This document shows positions 25,674 through 33,765 of a DNA stretch of 64,000 bases, piece by piece. The stretch lies in the NCBI RefSeq assembly GCF_004363305.1, contig NZ_SNZA01000001.1, forward strand, positions 1,267,228-1,331,227, written 5' to 3'. The notes below the pieces were generated by a model. It did no database searches. It was not told where the DNA came from and worked only from the letters and a program-made list of their open reading frames with translations. Position numbers and translations under genes: made by a program. The DNA comes from Marinomonas communis. GTDB lineage: Bacteria > Pseudomonadota > Gammaproteobacteria > Pseudomonadales > Marinomonadaceae. Numbering within the stretch: position 1 is the stretch's first letter; every line of letters begins with the position of its first letter.

Positions 25674-26573
25674 ATGTCTCATCCGATTACAAGCTTATCT
25701 ATGCATCGACAGCCGACTGAGCTTGTTGAGAATAGAGTTTGTTTTGCAGGGCCTCATTCCGAGCTAAGTATTTATGATACCTATGAGCAAGCAAACAAAG
25801 TCAGCCTAAAGTCAGATGCACTGCTTTATTGTGGCATGGTGACAGGCGCGAAAGTGATGCACACTCGCCATGAGCAAAACATTGCATTTATGCCGCATGA
25901 GTCCTTTATCCTTGCTCCAAAAGAAGAAGTCTTTATTGACTTCCCCGAAGCTCAATTAGACCGCCCTACAACCTGCTTAACCGTCGAAATATCCCAAGAG
26001 CGGATTGCTCAGATTTGTGATCGCATGAACGATGTCAACAATGTCGACGGTTTGTCGCCCATTGATCCGAATAAGCCATTGCATACCTTACACACCCAGG
26101 GAACACAGCAAGTCTTGGACCGATTAGTCAGTGATTTTGTCCAAAATGATCCCGATCGGGATTTGTTGGTGGATTTTGGGGTAAGTGAATTAGTCACGCG
26201 AATTTTGCGCCACCATGGCAGAGAAGCTTTCCTACAATTTACCAAGACTATGCCAGACGCAAATGGACTAACTAATGCATTGAGTTTTATCGAAGCAAAC
26301 CTTGCACACCCTTTGGACATTGATCATTTAAGTAAATTAGCGTGCATGAGCCGTAGTCGCTTTTATCAAGCTTTTAAACGCCACCTCGGCTGCACGCCCA
26401 ATGAATATCAGCACCAACGTCGCATGAATGTAGCGCTAAGCTTCTTGAAACAACGTCGCTCTGTTACTGAAGTCAGTATGGAACTTGGCTACCAAAGCCT
26501 AAGCCACTTTAGCCGTCGCTTCCATCAGCACTTCGGCCTTTCACCTAGACAAGTCCAGAATCAACTTAACTGA
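25674..26573 (+). CDS. AraC-family transcriptional regulator, likely of the adjacent aldehyde dehydrogenase
   Basis: A 299-residue regulator. The N-terminal 180 residues form the cupin-like ligand domain (AraC-binding-like). The C-terminal double helix-turn-helix begins ALSFIEANLAHPLDIDHLSKLACMSRSRFYQAFKRHLG (about 202-238) and includes LGYQSLSHFSRRFHQHFGLSPRQ (about 271-293). The ATG at 25674 has GAGG six to seven bases away. A GTG six bases earlier would overlap that site. Divergent orientation and tandem 21-base repeats point to activation of ald and self-regulation. The inducer is unknown, perhaps an aldehyde or alcohol. Confidence 0.88.
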   Translation: MSHPITSLSMHRQPTELVENRVCFAGPHSELSIYDTYEQANKVSLKSDALLYCGMVTGAKVMHTRHEQNIAFMPHESFILAPKEEVFIDFPEAQLDRPTTCLTVEISQERIAQICDRMNDVNNVDGLSPIDPNKPLHTLHTQGTQQVLDRLVSDFVQNDPDRDLLVDFGVSELVTRILRHHGREAFLQFTKTMPDANGLTNALSFIEANLAHPLDIDHLSKLACMSRSRFYQAFKRHLGCTPNEYQHQRRMNVALSFLKQRRSVTEVSMELGYQSLSHFSRRFHQHFGLSPRQVQNQLN

Positions 26574-26608
26574 ACCTCTACTCTTCACGAGAAATGAAAA
26601 AAGCATAA

Positions 26609-26633
26609 AGAGAGCATTCGCAGAATGTTCTCT
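26609..26633 (+). terminator. Weak hairpin after the AraC gene
   Basis: An 11-pair stem with one G-U, AGAGAGCATTC against GAATGTTCTCT, loop GCA. No T run follows, so termination here is uncertain. Confidence 0.4.
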
Positions 26634-26693
26634 GGCATTGCCCAAAGTAGTTGATATGATTCACTATCTCTCATCTTCTTGCCAAAGGTTGCC

Positions 26694-27917
26694 ATGTCAT
26701 CTATCCCCTCTTCTCTACTGAAACAAAAGAACTTTGTCCATTTTTGGATAGGTCAGATTGCATCCTCTTTTGCATTCCAAATGTTAAGCGTAGGCATTGG
26801 TTGGCAAATATACGATCTAACCGATAGTGCTATGGCCCTTGGGCTCGTCGGTCTTTTTCAGTTTCTACCGCAACTACTCTTAACACTGGTAGTAGGGCAT
26901 GTGGCCGACCGCTATAACCGGCGCATTATTTGTATTTGCACACGTTTAACCATGGCATCAACTGTCGGTGTGCTCGCATACGGAAATTTAACCGATACTA
27001 TTTCAGCACAAATGATCTATAGCTGTGCGGTTATGATGGGAACAGCACGGGCTTTTGAGATGCCTGCCGGCCAAGCTATTTTACCGAACTTAATTCCCCC
27101 CGCCCTACTATCAAGAGCCGTTAGCGCTATCGCCTCTGCACGCGAAATTTCAGTCATCGCTGGCCCCGCGCTTGGGGGCGTAATTTACTTACTTGGCGCG
27201 CCCACACTTTATTTGACCAGCATGGTTTGCTTTCTTGTCTCCTGCTGCATCTTATTTTTCTTACACTACAACTATGTCGCAAAAGCTAAGCAACCGGTTG
27301 ATTTACATCATTTATTGGGTGGCCTTCGCTTTATCAAGAACAACAAACTCATATTAGGCTCTGTTTCCTTAGATATGTTTGCCGTACTGCTCGGTGGTGC
27401 AACGGCTTTATTACCTATCGTTGCAAAGGACATTCTACATACTGGCCCATGGGGACTGGGCCTATTACGCTGTGCGCCCGCAGTTGGCGCTTTACTCATG
27501 TCAGTGTATTTAGCAAGACACCCATTAACTCATAGTGTGGGAAAAATCATGTATATCGCTGTGGCGACCTTTGGTGCGGCCACTATTCTATTTGGCTTAT
27601 CAGAGCATTTAATTCTATCGATGATTGCTTTGTTTATCTTAGGGGCATCAGACATGATCAGCGTAGTAATCCGTTCAACCCTGGTACAGCTGGAGACACC
27701 TGATGATATGCGTGGTCGTGTTAGCGCAGCCAATTCGATTTTTATCGGCAGCTCTAATCAATTAGGCGAATTTGAATCCGGAGCAACGGCGGCACTGTTT
27801 GGCGTTGTTCCAGCGATCGTTTTAGGGGGCTTTGGCACAATCGCAGTGGTAGGTATCTGGATGTATCTCTTCCCCAGCTTATTGCATCGAAACACACTGG
27901 AAAACGAAGAGAAATAA
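26694..27917 (+). CDS. MFS exporter of the EntS-like group
   Basis: A 407-residue, twelve-segment MFS protein. The N-terminal FVHFWIGQIASSFAFQMLSVGIGWQIYDLT, motif A as GHVADRYNRRIIC (about 69-81) and FEMPAGQAILPNLIP fit the MFS_3 branch that includes the enterobactin exporter EntS. The substrate could be a siderophore, drug or metabolite and cannot be read from sequence. The ATG at 26694 has AAAGG upstream; a TTG five codons earlier was rejected. No siderophore synthesis genes are in view. A bidirectional terminator follows. Confidence 0.85.
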   Translation: MSSIPSSLLKQKNFVHFWIGQIASSFAFQMLSVGIGWQIYDLTDSAMALGLVGLFQFLPQLLLTLVVGHVADRYNRRIICICTRLTMASTVGVLAYGNLTDTISAQMIYSCAVMMGTARAFEMPAGQAILPNLIPPALLSRAVSAIASAREISVIAGPALGGVIYLLGAPTLYLTSMVCFLVSCCILFFLHYNYVAKAKQPVDLHHLLGGLRFIKNNKLILGSVSLDMFAVLLGGATALLPIVAKDILHTGPWGLGLLRCAPAVGALLMSVYLARHPLTHSVGKIMYIAVATFGAATILFGLSEHLILSMIALFILGASDMISVVIRSTLVQLETPDDMRGRVSAANSIFIGSSNQLGEFESGATAALFGVVPAIVLGGFGTIAVVGIWMYLFPSLLHRNTLENEEK

Positions 27918-27980
27918 CTAAATAAAACTTGTGTGATCGGCTAAATAATAAAAGTTCAACAACAATAAGTTTTAGGCATA

Positions 27981-28014
27981 AAAAAAGCTGATCTATTTCT
28001 AGATCAGCTTTTTT
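27981..28014. terminator. Bidirectional terminator between the MFS gene and the first tRNA-Leu
   Basis: A 15-base perfect stem beginning AAAAAAGCTGATCTA, loop TTTC, giving T runs both ways. Confidence 0.9.
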
Positions 28015-28019
28015 AAATT

Positions 28020-28104
28020 TGGTGCGGAAGGAGAGACTCGAACTCTCACGCCGTGAAGCACTGGAACCTAAATCCAGCGTGTCTACCAATTCCACCACTC
28101 CCGC
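28020..28104 (-). tRNA. tRNA-Leu (anticodon UAG)
   Basis: An 85-base minus-strand gene starting GCGGGAG and ending in an encoded CCA (28022-28020). The anticodon stem is CUGGA/UCCAG with loop UUUAGGU, so the anticodon is UAG, reading CUN leucine codons. The long variable arm (GUGCUUCACGGCGU) is as expected for leucine. The T arm is GAGAGUUCGAGUCUCUC. It has its own promoter (28119-28146) and terminator. Confidence 0.96.
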
Positions 28105-28118
28105 AAGGAATGACGCGT

Positions 28119-28146
28119 ATTATAGATAAGTGCGCCATGAGGTCAA
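28119..28146 (-). promoter_or_regulatory. Promoter of the first tRNA-Leu
   Basis: On the minus strand, TTGACC (28146-28141) and TATAAT (28124-28119) are 16 bases apart, followed by a GC-rich ACGCGTC discriminator typical of stringently controlled stable-RNA promoters. Confidence 0.85.
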
Positions 28147-28212
28147 GCGAATACTCTCTAATTTTTCACAAGAGAAATCACTTTAAAATCAAATATCTAC
28201 TAGTTAAAACCC

Positions 28213-28243
28213 AAAAAGGCCGATCGGAACGATCGGCCTTTTT
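28213..28243 (-). terminator. Terminator of the second tRNA-Leu
   Basis: A 13-base stem, AAAAAGGCCGATC with its complement, loop GGAAC, with a T run on the minus strand. Confidence 0.9.
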
Positions 28244-28248
28244 AAATT

Positions 28249-28333
28249 TGGTGCGGAAGGAGAGACTCGAACTCTCACGCCGTGAAGCACTGGAACCTAA
28301 ATCCAGCGTGTCTACCAATTCCACCACTCCCGC
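28249..28333 (-). tRNA. tRNA-Leu (anticodon UAG), second copy
   Basis: Identical in its 85 bases to the copy at 28020-28104, again with encoded CCA. The repeat unit of 229 bases also includes the promoter and the sequence just after the gene, so the copies arose by tandem duplication of a whole transcription unit. The terminator hairpins differ between copies. Confidence 0.96.
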
Positions 28334-28347
28334 AAGGAGTGGTGCGT

Positions 28348-28375
28348 ATTATATGGAAAGGTCTCATGAGGTCAA
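28348..28375 (-). promoter_or_regulatory. Promoter of the second tRNA-Leu
   Basis: TTGACC (28375-28370) and TATAAT (28353-28348), 16-base spacer, discriminator ACGCACC. The TTGACCTCATG segment is shared with the other copy while the rest of the spacer differs. Confidence 0.85.
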
Positions 28376-28513
28376 GGGAATTATTTAAAGTTTTTTAACA
28401 AAGCAAAAAATAGATCGAGACGCATACTTTAGTAAACCTCATTTTACGTGACTAGTTTACTAAATAACTCATGCTATCTATACTCGCGCGACGTATTCGA
28501 GGAGCTTACAAAG

Positions 28514-29392
28514 ATGTGGATTTTACTGGCAATGACAGGGCTTTGGGCCTTTTCTTTTAGCCTGATAGGAGTGTATTTAGCAGGTCAAGTTGACTCTTGG
28601 TTCTCTGTCTTAATGCGAGTGACGTTAGCGATGCTGGTCTTCCTTCCTTTTATGAAGTTTCGCCAAACACCGCGACCGCTGGCAATAAAGTTGATGCTGA
28701 TAGGGGCCTGCCAGCTTGGCATCATGTACGGGTTTTACTACCAGTCTTTCCTTCACCTATCAGTGCCAGAAGTATTGCTATTCACTGTTATGACACCAAT
28801 TTACATTGCGCTGATCAATGATATTTTGGAAAAGCGTTTTCATCCTGGCTACATCGTTAGTGCCATCATTGCTGTTTTAGGCGCCGTTGGCATACGCTAT
28901 CAAGGAATAGATGAAGGCTTCATTCAAGGATTTCTTCTCGTTCAGGGTGCCAACCTATGTTTTGGTTTAGGCCAAGTCTGCTATAAGCGCTTAATGGCAA
29001 ATCAAACCTCCGAACTGCCTCAACTAACGTTATTTGGCTGGTTCTTTATTGGCGCTTTTTTAGTGGTACTGCCTTGCTTTGCATTATTGGGTAATACAGA
29101 GAAGCTACCAACCACCACTTTACAATGGAGTATTCTTGTATACCTAGGTGTTATCGCATCGGGTTTCGGTTACTTTGCTTGGAACAAAGGCGCTACATTG
29201 GTAAATGTGGGAGCATTGGCCGTTGCTAACAACCTCTTGATCCCTGCCGGCATCCTAGTGAACGTACTATTCTGGAACCGTGATGCTGATATCATTCGTT
29301 TGGCATTTGGTGGCGGTATTATTATTTTTGCCCTGTATCTCAATGAGTGGTTTGTTAAGCAAAAGGACCGCGCTCAATTAGCAGTTAGCTAG
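28514..29392 (+). CDS. EamA/DMT family transporter
   Basis: A 292-residue inner-membrane protein with ten hydrophobic segments in two EamA repeats (about 1-135 and 145-280). The first begins MWILLAMTGLWAFSFSLIGVYLAG and the second half contains GFGYFAWNKGATLVNVGALAVANNLLIPAG (about 218-247). It resembles YcxC/YdcZ-like drug/metabolite exporters of carboxylates or amino acids; the substrate is unknown. The ATG at 28514 has GAGGAG ten bases upstream; the longer frame from 28448 was rejected. It is convergent with folE across a hairpin. Confidence 0.87.
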   Translation: MWILLAMTGLWAFSFSLIGVYLAGQVDSWFSVLMRVTLAMLVFLPFMKFRQTPRPLAIKLMLIGACQLGIMYGFYYQSFLHLSVPEVLLFTVMTPIYIALINDILEKRFHPGYIVSAIIAVLGAVGIRYQGIDEGFIQGFLLVQGANLCFGLGQVCYKRLMANQTSELPQLTLFGWFFIGAFLVVLPCFALLGNTEKLPTTTLQWSILVYLGVIASGFGYFAWNKGATLVNVGALAVANNLLIPAGILVNVLFWNRDADIIRLAFGGGIIIFALYLNEWFVKQKDRAQLAVS

Positions 29393-29416
29393 GCCCCTTC
29401 TCCTATGCATAAAATA

Positions 29417-29441
29417 CAAAGGGGACACTAGGTCCCCTTTG
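29417..29441. terminator. Hairpin between convergent EamA and folE genes
   Basis: A ten-base perfect stem, CAAAGGGGAC with its complement, loop ACTAG. T runs are short on both sides, so strength is moderate. Confidence 0.6.
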
Positions 29442-29471
29442 AAATACTGACTCAAACATGTTCAAGCCACT

Positions 29472-30155
29472 TTATTTGGCTAAAAACTCACTACGTGTTT
29501 TATCACTTCGCTTAAACAGACCGCCTAGTGCAGTAGTTTGGGTCGATGAACTCGCATCCATAACACCACGAGCTTTAACACAGTAATGTGTCGCATCGAT
29601 ACTCACCGCAACGTTATCGGTTTCTAACAACGTTTGCAGCGTAACAAGTACCTGCTGAGTTAGTCGCTCTTGCACCTGAGGTCGCTGACCGAAAAAGCGC
29701 ACGATACGATTTATTTTAGAAAGGCCAATAATTTTGTTTTTTGGTAAATACGCAACTTTTGCCAACCCATCAATCGTCACAAAATGATGTTCACAGGTAC
29801 TAGTGAAAGAGATATCGCTCACCTTCACCATCTCATCCACTTTCATCTTATTCTCGATCACTGTGATCTTAGGAAACTGGCTGTAATCCAAGCCAGAAAA
29901 GATCTCTTTCACGTACATCTTAGCGATACGATGAGGTGTTTCACATAAACTGTCGTCGGTTAAGTCCAAACCCAGTGTGTAAACAACATCTTCAAATGCT
30001 GACTTGATTCGCTGGTACTTTTCTTCAGTGGTTAAGCCGTTATCAATCATTGGCGTTTCTAGGCCATGCTTGATCAAAGCATCACGAACTTTAGAAGCCT
30101 CTGCTGAAAGTGCAAAAGGGCTAACGTTGCTTGTTTCTGCCATTGCAGTAGTCAT
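29472..30155 (-). CDS. folE: GTP cyclohydrolase I
   Basis: A 227-residue enzyme. Zinc ligands C121 and H124 sit in [13 protein letters not shown] and C192 in [11 protein letters not shown]. The substrate histidines and [21 protein letters not shown] (about 146-166) are in place. It opens GTP to dihydroneopterin triphosphate for folate or other pterins. It lies 56 bases after folM on the same strand. The folE-folM pairing points to tetrahydromonapterin production, the pterin cofactor of phenylalanine hydroxylase in related bacteria, so this copy may not be the main folate enzyme. Confidence 0.95.
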   Translation of the reverse strand: MTTAMAETSNVSPFALSAEASKVRDALIKHGLETPMIDNGLTTEEKYQRIKSAFEDVVYTLGLDLTDDSLCETPHRIAKMYVKEIFSGLDYSQFPKITVIENKMKVDEMVKVSDISFTSTCEHHFVTIDGLAKVAYLPKNKIIGLSKINRIVRFFGQRPQVQERLTQQVLVTLQTLLETDNVAVSIDATHYCVKARGVMDASSSTQTTALGGLFKRSDKTRSEFLAK

Positions 30156-30211
30156 ATCGATACCTGTCTCACTAATTCGTCTAACATGTACTCAGTGCGC
30201 CCCAGCTTTAA

Positions 30212-30976
30212 TTAAGCCAAATGACGACCGCCGTCTAAAGCCAAAGTACGCCCAGTCATGTAACGACTATTTAAGAGGTATTGTACCGCTGCAACCCCCT
30301 CCTGTTCACCTGGTTCTAGGCATAATAGCGATTTTTTTAATGCTTTCTGCTGATATTCCTTATTGTCACCTTCCTGAAACATCAATAAAGAAGGCGCGAT
30401 AGCATTCACTTTTACCTTCGGCGCCAGCTGGCGAGAGAAGGATAAACTTAAATTAGCTAGGCCTGCTTTACTCGATGCGTACGCAATATGCTTATCACTG
30501 CCTTTTTCCGCAACAAAATCTGTTAAGTGAATGATGTCAGTTGCTTCACCTAAGCTTTCAGCGGCATGGCATAGCAAGTTCTTAAGTGACATATTTATCT
30601 GGTAAGGCGCTGCCACATGGACCTTCCACATTCTCTCCATTAATGCATACAGGTCTGATTCTTCCGACTCAGAGGACCAATCAGAAGCATTGTGTATGAT
30701 GCTTCTAAGACCGGTGTATTCCGATTGGATTTGTGTAATGAGATCATCAAGCTGCCGCTTCGATGTAAAATCTGCCTGGATACAATGCACACCAAGGGAA
30801 TTTAGCTCTTCTACCTCATGTGAGTGAGTGCGATAGCTCGTTACGACCAGCTCACCTTGAGCAACAAGGTGCTTAATAATCGCAAGGCCCAAGCGCCTCC
30901 CACCACCCGTTACCAAGTGAGGAAATCGAGTATTTGAAGCATCGGTATTGGAGTGGCGATCCGATTTACTGATCAT
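30212..30976 (-). CDS. folM: Dihydromonapterin reductase FolM-like short-chain dehydrogenase
   Basis: A 254-residue short-chain dehydrogenase. The cofactor loop TGGGRRLG (23-30) has the arginine pair typical of NADPH use in pteridine reductases. Y166 and K170 (YASSK) are catalytic, the usual upstream serine position is HLTDF, and the end is YMTGRTLALDGGRHLA. FolM reduces dihydromonapterin to tetrahydromonapterin. Co-direction with folE supports the assignment over a generic SDR. The start has no strong ribosome site, and the first 15 residues (MISKSDRHSNTDASN) look disordered, so a slightly later start is possible. Confidence 0.87.
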   Translation of the reverse strand: MISKSDRHSNTDASNTRFPHLVTGGGRRLGLAIIKHLVAQGELVVTSYRTHSHEVEELNSLGVHCIQADFTSKRQLDDLITQIQSEYTGLRSIIHNASDWSSESEESDLYALMERMWKVHVAAPYQINMSLKNLLCHAAESLGEATDIIHLTDFVAEKGSDKHIAYASSKAGLANLSLSFSRQLAPKVKVNAIAPSLLMFQEGDNKEYQQKALKKSLLCLEPGEQEGVAAVQYLLNSRYMTGRTLALDGGRHLA

Positions 30977-31090
30977 TTACTAAGCTCTCTCATCCATTCT
31001 GAGTAAACATACGTAAAGAAACTTAGTCCGGTTTAATAAAATAGTCTAAATTTCATACTACCTTTCTGCACATTAGCTGATGGAGCACAC

Positions 31091-31987
31091 ATGAAAAATC
31101 GTTCAGATTTACCTTCTATTCCCCAAGCCGCATTTGACTGGTATGACGAATACGCCCACGGTGATATTGATCGTAGAACCTTTATTCGTCGACTATCGAC
31201 TTTAGGGGTTGCAGGACTCACCGTTTCGGCCGTGTCATCGGCGTTGTTGCCAAACTACGCCATGGCGGAACAAGTCTCTTTCAATGACCCAGATATAACC
31301 GCCAAGTACATTGAGATCGACGCCCCTAGTGGTCATGGAAAAGCGGGAGGATATTTGGTCACACCGAATAAAGTAACCAAAGACAATCCAGCTCCTGCAG
31401 TATTAGTTGTGCATGAGAACCGAGGGTTAAACCCATATATAGAGGATGTCGCTCGTCGACTAGCGAAAGCTGGATTCGTTGCCTTTGCGCCGGATGCTCT
31501 CTTCCCTCTCGGCGGCTATCCTGGGAATGATGATGAAGGGCGAGCAATGCAGAAAACCTTAGATAGAGAGAAAATCCTAGGGGACTTCACTGATGCTGCC
31601 ACGTACTTAAAATCGCAACCGATAACTACTGATAAGCTGGGGGTTGTCGGTTTTTGTTTTGGTGGGTACGTGTCTAACCAATTAGCGGCTTCTTGGCCTG
31701 AAATGATTAACGCTGCTGCTCCATTCTATGGCACTCCTCCTACAGCAGACCTACAAAGCATCAAAGGCCCATTACTATTACATTTCGCGGAGCTAGACCA
31801 ACGAGTGAATGCGACTTGGCCTGATTATGAGAATGCCCTAAAGACACTAGGTGCTCAGTATGAAGCACACATGTACGAGCGTGTTAATCACGGGTTCCAT
31901 AATGACTCTACTGCTCGCTACGATGAAAAAAGCGCTGAGTTAGCTTGGCAACGAACGTTAGACTTTTTCAATCAACATTTGAGCTAA
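31091..31987 (+). CDS. Tat-exported dienelactone hydrolase family protein (YghX-like)
   Basis: A 298-residue alpha/beta hydrolase. The N terminus has a twin-arginine signal, DRRTFIRRLSTLGVAG then a hydrophobic stretch ending ANYAMA-like at about 59, so it is probably exported folded by Tat. The catalytic triad is C189 (GFCFGGY), D236 and H267 (NHGFHN), the cysteine nucleophile being typical of dienelactone hydrolases. HENRGLNPYIEDVARRLAKAGF matches the family. Its substrate is unknown. It is divergent from folM and convergent with the glycosyltransferase gene, so it is probably a lone transcript. Confidence 0.88.
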   Translation: MKNRSDLPSIPQAAFDWYDEYAHGDIDRRTFIRRLSTLGVAGLTVSAVSSALLPNYAMAEQVSFNDPDITAKYIEIDAPSGHGKAGGYLVTPNKVTKDNPAPAVLVVHENRGLNPYIEDVARRLAKAGFVAFAPDALFPLGGYPGNDDEGRAMQKTLDREKILGDFTDAATYLKSQPITTDKLGVVGFCFGGYVSNQLAASWPEMINAAAPFYGTPPTADLQSIKGPLLLHFAELDQRVNATWPDYENALKTLGAQYEAHMYERVNHGFHNDSTARYDEKSAELAWQRTLDFFNQHLS

Positions 31988-31996
31988 AATGCGGTT

Positions 31997-32031
31997 CATG
32001 TAACCCTAGGCTACTTGCTCAGGGTTACATG
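31997..32031. terminator. Inverted repeat between the hydrolase and glycosyltransferase genes
   Basis: CATGTAACCCT and its complement, 11 bases, flank a 13-base loop between two convergent stops. There is no T run, so it could terminate either transcript weakly or only stabilise 3' ends. Confidence 0.45.
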
Positions 32032-32035
32032 CTCC

Positions 32036-33109
32036 TTAAGAAGCTTCCATAAAAGGTTTCGGCTTATCAAACGTTACACCGTTTGCAGGTGTCACGGATT
32101 GCCATAGAGATTGGCTCAATTCCTCGATTGGCGTCGTTGCGCCATTCGCTACCCATTCCGCAATACCCTTTGCCACATTTGGAAATGTTACACGAACCAC
32201 TTTGGCGTCATCCAGCCAACTGCTAATTACTTGAGATGACAATTGATAGGTCGCTTTGGCAAAGCCTAAATGCTCAAGAGCCACCACATTAGAGAGCTGC
32301 TCTACCTGACCGTGCAAAGGTTTCACCATGATTCGGCGCCCCATGTGCAGCGCTTCAGAATTCAATTCAAAACCCGCATTACAGAGCACAGATTGGCACT
32401 CATGCAAATTCTTTTGAAACCCCTCTCGACTAAAAGGGAATACTTCAACATTACCGTATTTTCCAGGCTCGATATCTTTACAGTGCATTCGAAAAGTATA
32501 ATTAGGCACTCCTTCGAGCCACTCCATCACATCTTCAGAATTCTCAAACGGCAAATACACCAACACTTGATCATCCATAGCACCAGATTGGCTGTCTGCG
32601 TGCTGAATAATTGGCGGTAAGATTGGCTGATCGAAATGGTGCCAGTGTACCCCCAGTCCACGAGAAACAGGCGCAAACCAACTCATAATCCAAGTGCCAA
32701 TTGCATCACCAGTGTACTTAGGTATGTCGTAGTGAAAAGCGTACTGATGCCCCACTCCAATGCATGGCTTTCCTTGTCGCTTTGCGGCCCATGCTGTAAT
32801 TGGCTCAAAATCCGTTAACACTAAATCATACGAAGACAAATCAAGCGTATATATGTCTTTCAGTAAACGTATTAATTGCGCATTACGATACGTAGCAAGA
32901 AAACTGACTTTGCCATTTTTCGCGACAAACGATAGTCCAGGAAAGGTTCGATAATTTCCAAAGCATGCCATATCGAAGTAATCTTTTTGATCTCGCCCAG
33001 AGAAGATAAAGTCAACCTCAATCCCCAAGCGAGCAAGCTCCTCACTCATTGCTCTGGCCCTCGTAATATGGCCATTTCCCGTTCCCTGAACACCGTAAAG
33101 AACCTTCAT
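32036..33109 (-). CDS. MJ1255/VC2487-family glycosyltransferase
   Basis: A 357-residue GT-B-like protein. The N terminus MKVLYGVQGTGNGHITRARAMSEELARLG is the hallmark of this family, with the glycine loop GTGNGH (9-14). The C-terminal nucleotide-sugar half has NLHECQSVLCNAGFELNSEALHMGRRIMVKPLHGQVEQ (about 234-271), as in MurG/UGT-like enzymes. The acceptor is unknown. Its ATG overlaps the stop of the PAP2 gene by four bases (ATGA), so the two are translationally coupled. A lipid-linked or membrane glycolipid substrate is a reasonable inference from the partner. Confidence 0.87.
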   Translation of the reverse strand: MKVLYGVQGTGNGHITRARAMSEELARLGIEVDFIFSGRDQKDYFDMACFGNYRTFPGLSFVAKNGKVSFLATYRNAQLIRLLKDIYTLDLSSYDLVLTDFEPITAWAAKRQGKPCIGVGHQYAFHYDIPKYTGDAIGTWIMSWFAPVSRGLGVHWHHFDQPILPPIIQHADSQSGAMDDQVLVYLPFENSEDVMEWLEGVPNYTFRMHCKDIEPGKYGNVEVFPFSREGFQKNLHECQSVLCNAGFELNSEALHMGRRIMVKPLHGQVEQLSNVVALEHLGFAKATYQLSSQVISSWLDDAKVVRVTFPNVAKGIAEWVANGATTPIEELSQSLWQSVTPANGVTFDKPKPFMEAS

Positions 33110-33621
33110 GCGAATACCTCAAACGCTAACATGGCACAAGACGTTCCCAGTAACGCCCCCATCGCCGTGTCAGTTGGAAAATGCACCCCTAAAAAGATAC
33201 GAGACATGCCAACCATCACCGACCAACTATAAAAACTAACGTAAAACTCAGGGAACCACTCACTTAGACAGTAGGCCATGAAAAAGGCCCCCGATGTATG
33301 ACCTGAAGGAAAAGAGAATTGATCGGATGGACGAATGAAGCTGGTAAAATCATCCAGTATGTCTGCTGGGCGGTTGCGCTTGAAGCTACGTTTCAAAACA
33401 AGATACAGGAGCCGTTCCAAAGCAAAGCCTACCGCTATGATAAGCGTCCAAGTCGGATAACCAAGGGCCCAAAATGACAACCCTAACAACACGTATAAGG
33501 GACCATCGGCTGAAATCGAAACGATTCGGCTTACCCTAGTGAGTAGCTGACGTCGTTTGCGGGCCATCAACCAGTAAAAAGTCGTTACGTCCATGTTATG
33601 AATGCTATTCAGTATGTTCAT
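33106..33621 (-). CDS. PAP2 superfamily membrane phosphatase
   Basis: A 171-residue integral membrane protein with about five segments. All three PAP2 motifs are present: K77-x6-RP (KRSFKRNRP), PSGH at 105-108, and SR-x5-H-x3-D (S140, R141, H147, D151), so it should be active. It could dephosphorylate undecaprenyl pyrophosphate, phosphatidic acid or another lipid phosphate. It is followed with a four-base overlap by a glycosyltransferase, which suggests a joint role in glycolipid or carrier-lipid metabolism. Confidence 0.88.
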   Translation of the reverse strand: MNILNSIHNMDVTTFYWLMARKRRQLLTRVSRIVSISADGPLYVLLGLSFWALGYPTWTLIIAVGFALERLLYLVLKRSFKRNRPADILDDFTSFIRPSDQFSFPSGHTSGAFFMAYCLSEWFPEFYVSFYSWSVMVGMSRIFLGVHFPTDTAMGALLGTSCAMLAFEVFA

Positions 33622-33712
33622 ACCTTTTCCACCTATACATGTCTTCTATAGTTTCAAATTAGACCGTTTAGGTGTCACTTTCATGGCAGGGTCATGATGC
33701 TTTTATGACAAC

Positions 33713-33737
33713 AAAAAAGCGCCTGAATAGGCGCTTT
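33713..33737 (-). terminator. Terminator of the lipoprotein gene
   Basis: AAAGCGCCT pairs with AGGCGCTTT around GAAT and is followed on the minus strand by T, about 28 bases after the stop. Confidence 0.82.
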
Positions 33738-33765
33738 CTCTAGATCTTGGTAGAACAAGAATGGA

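Noticed and set aside
26601-26640. Strong terminator after the AraC gene
   Set aside because: A stem exists but no T tract follows, so it was kept only as a weak hairpin.
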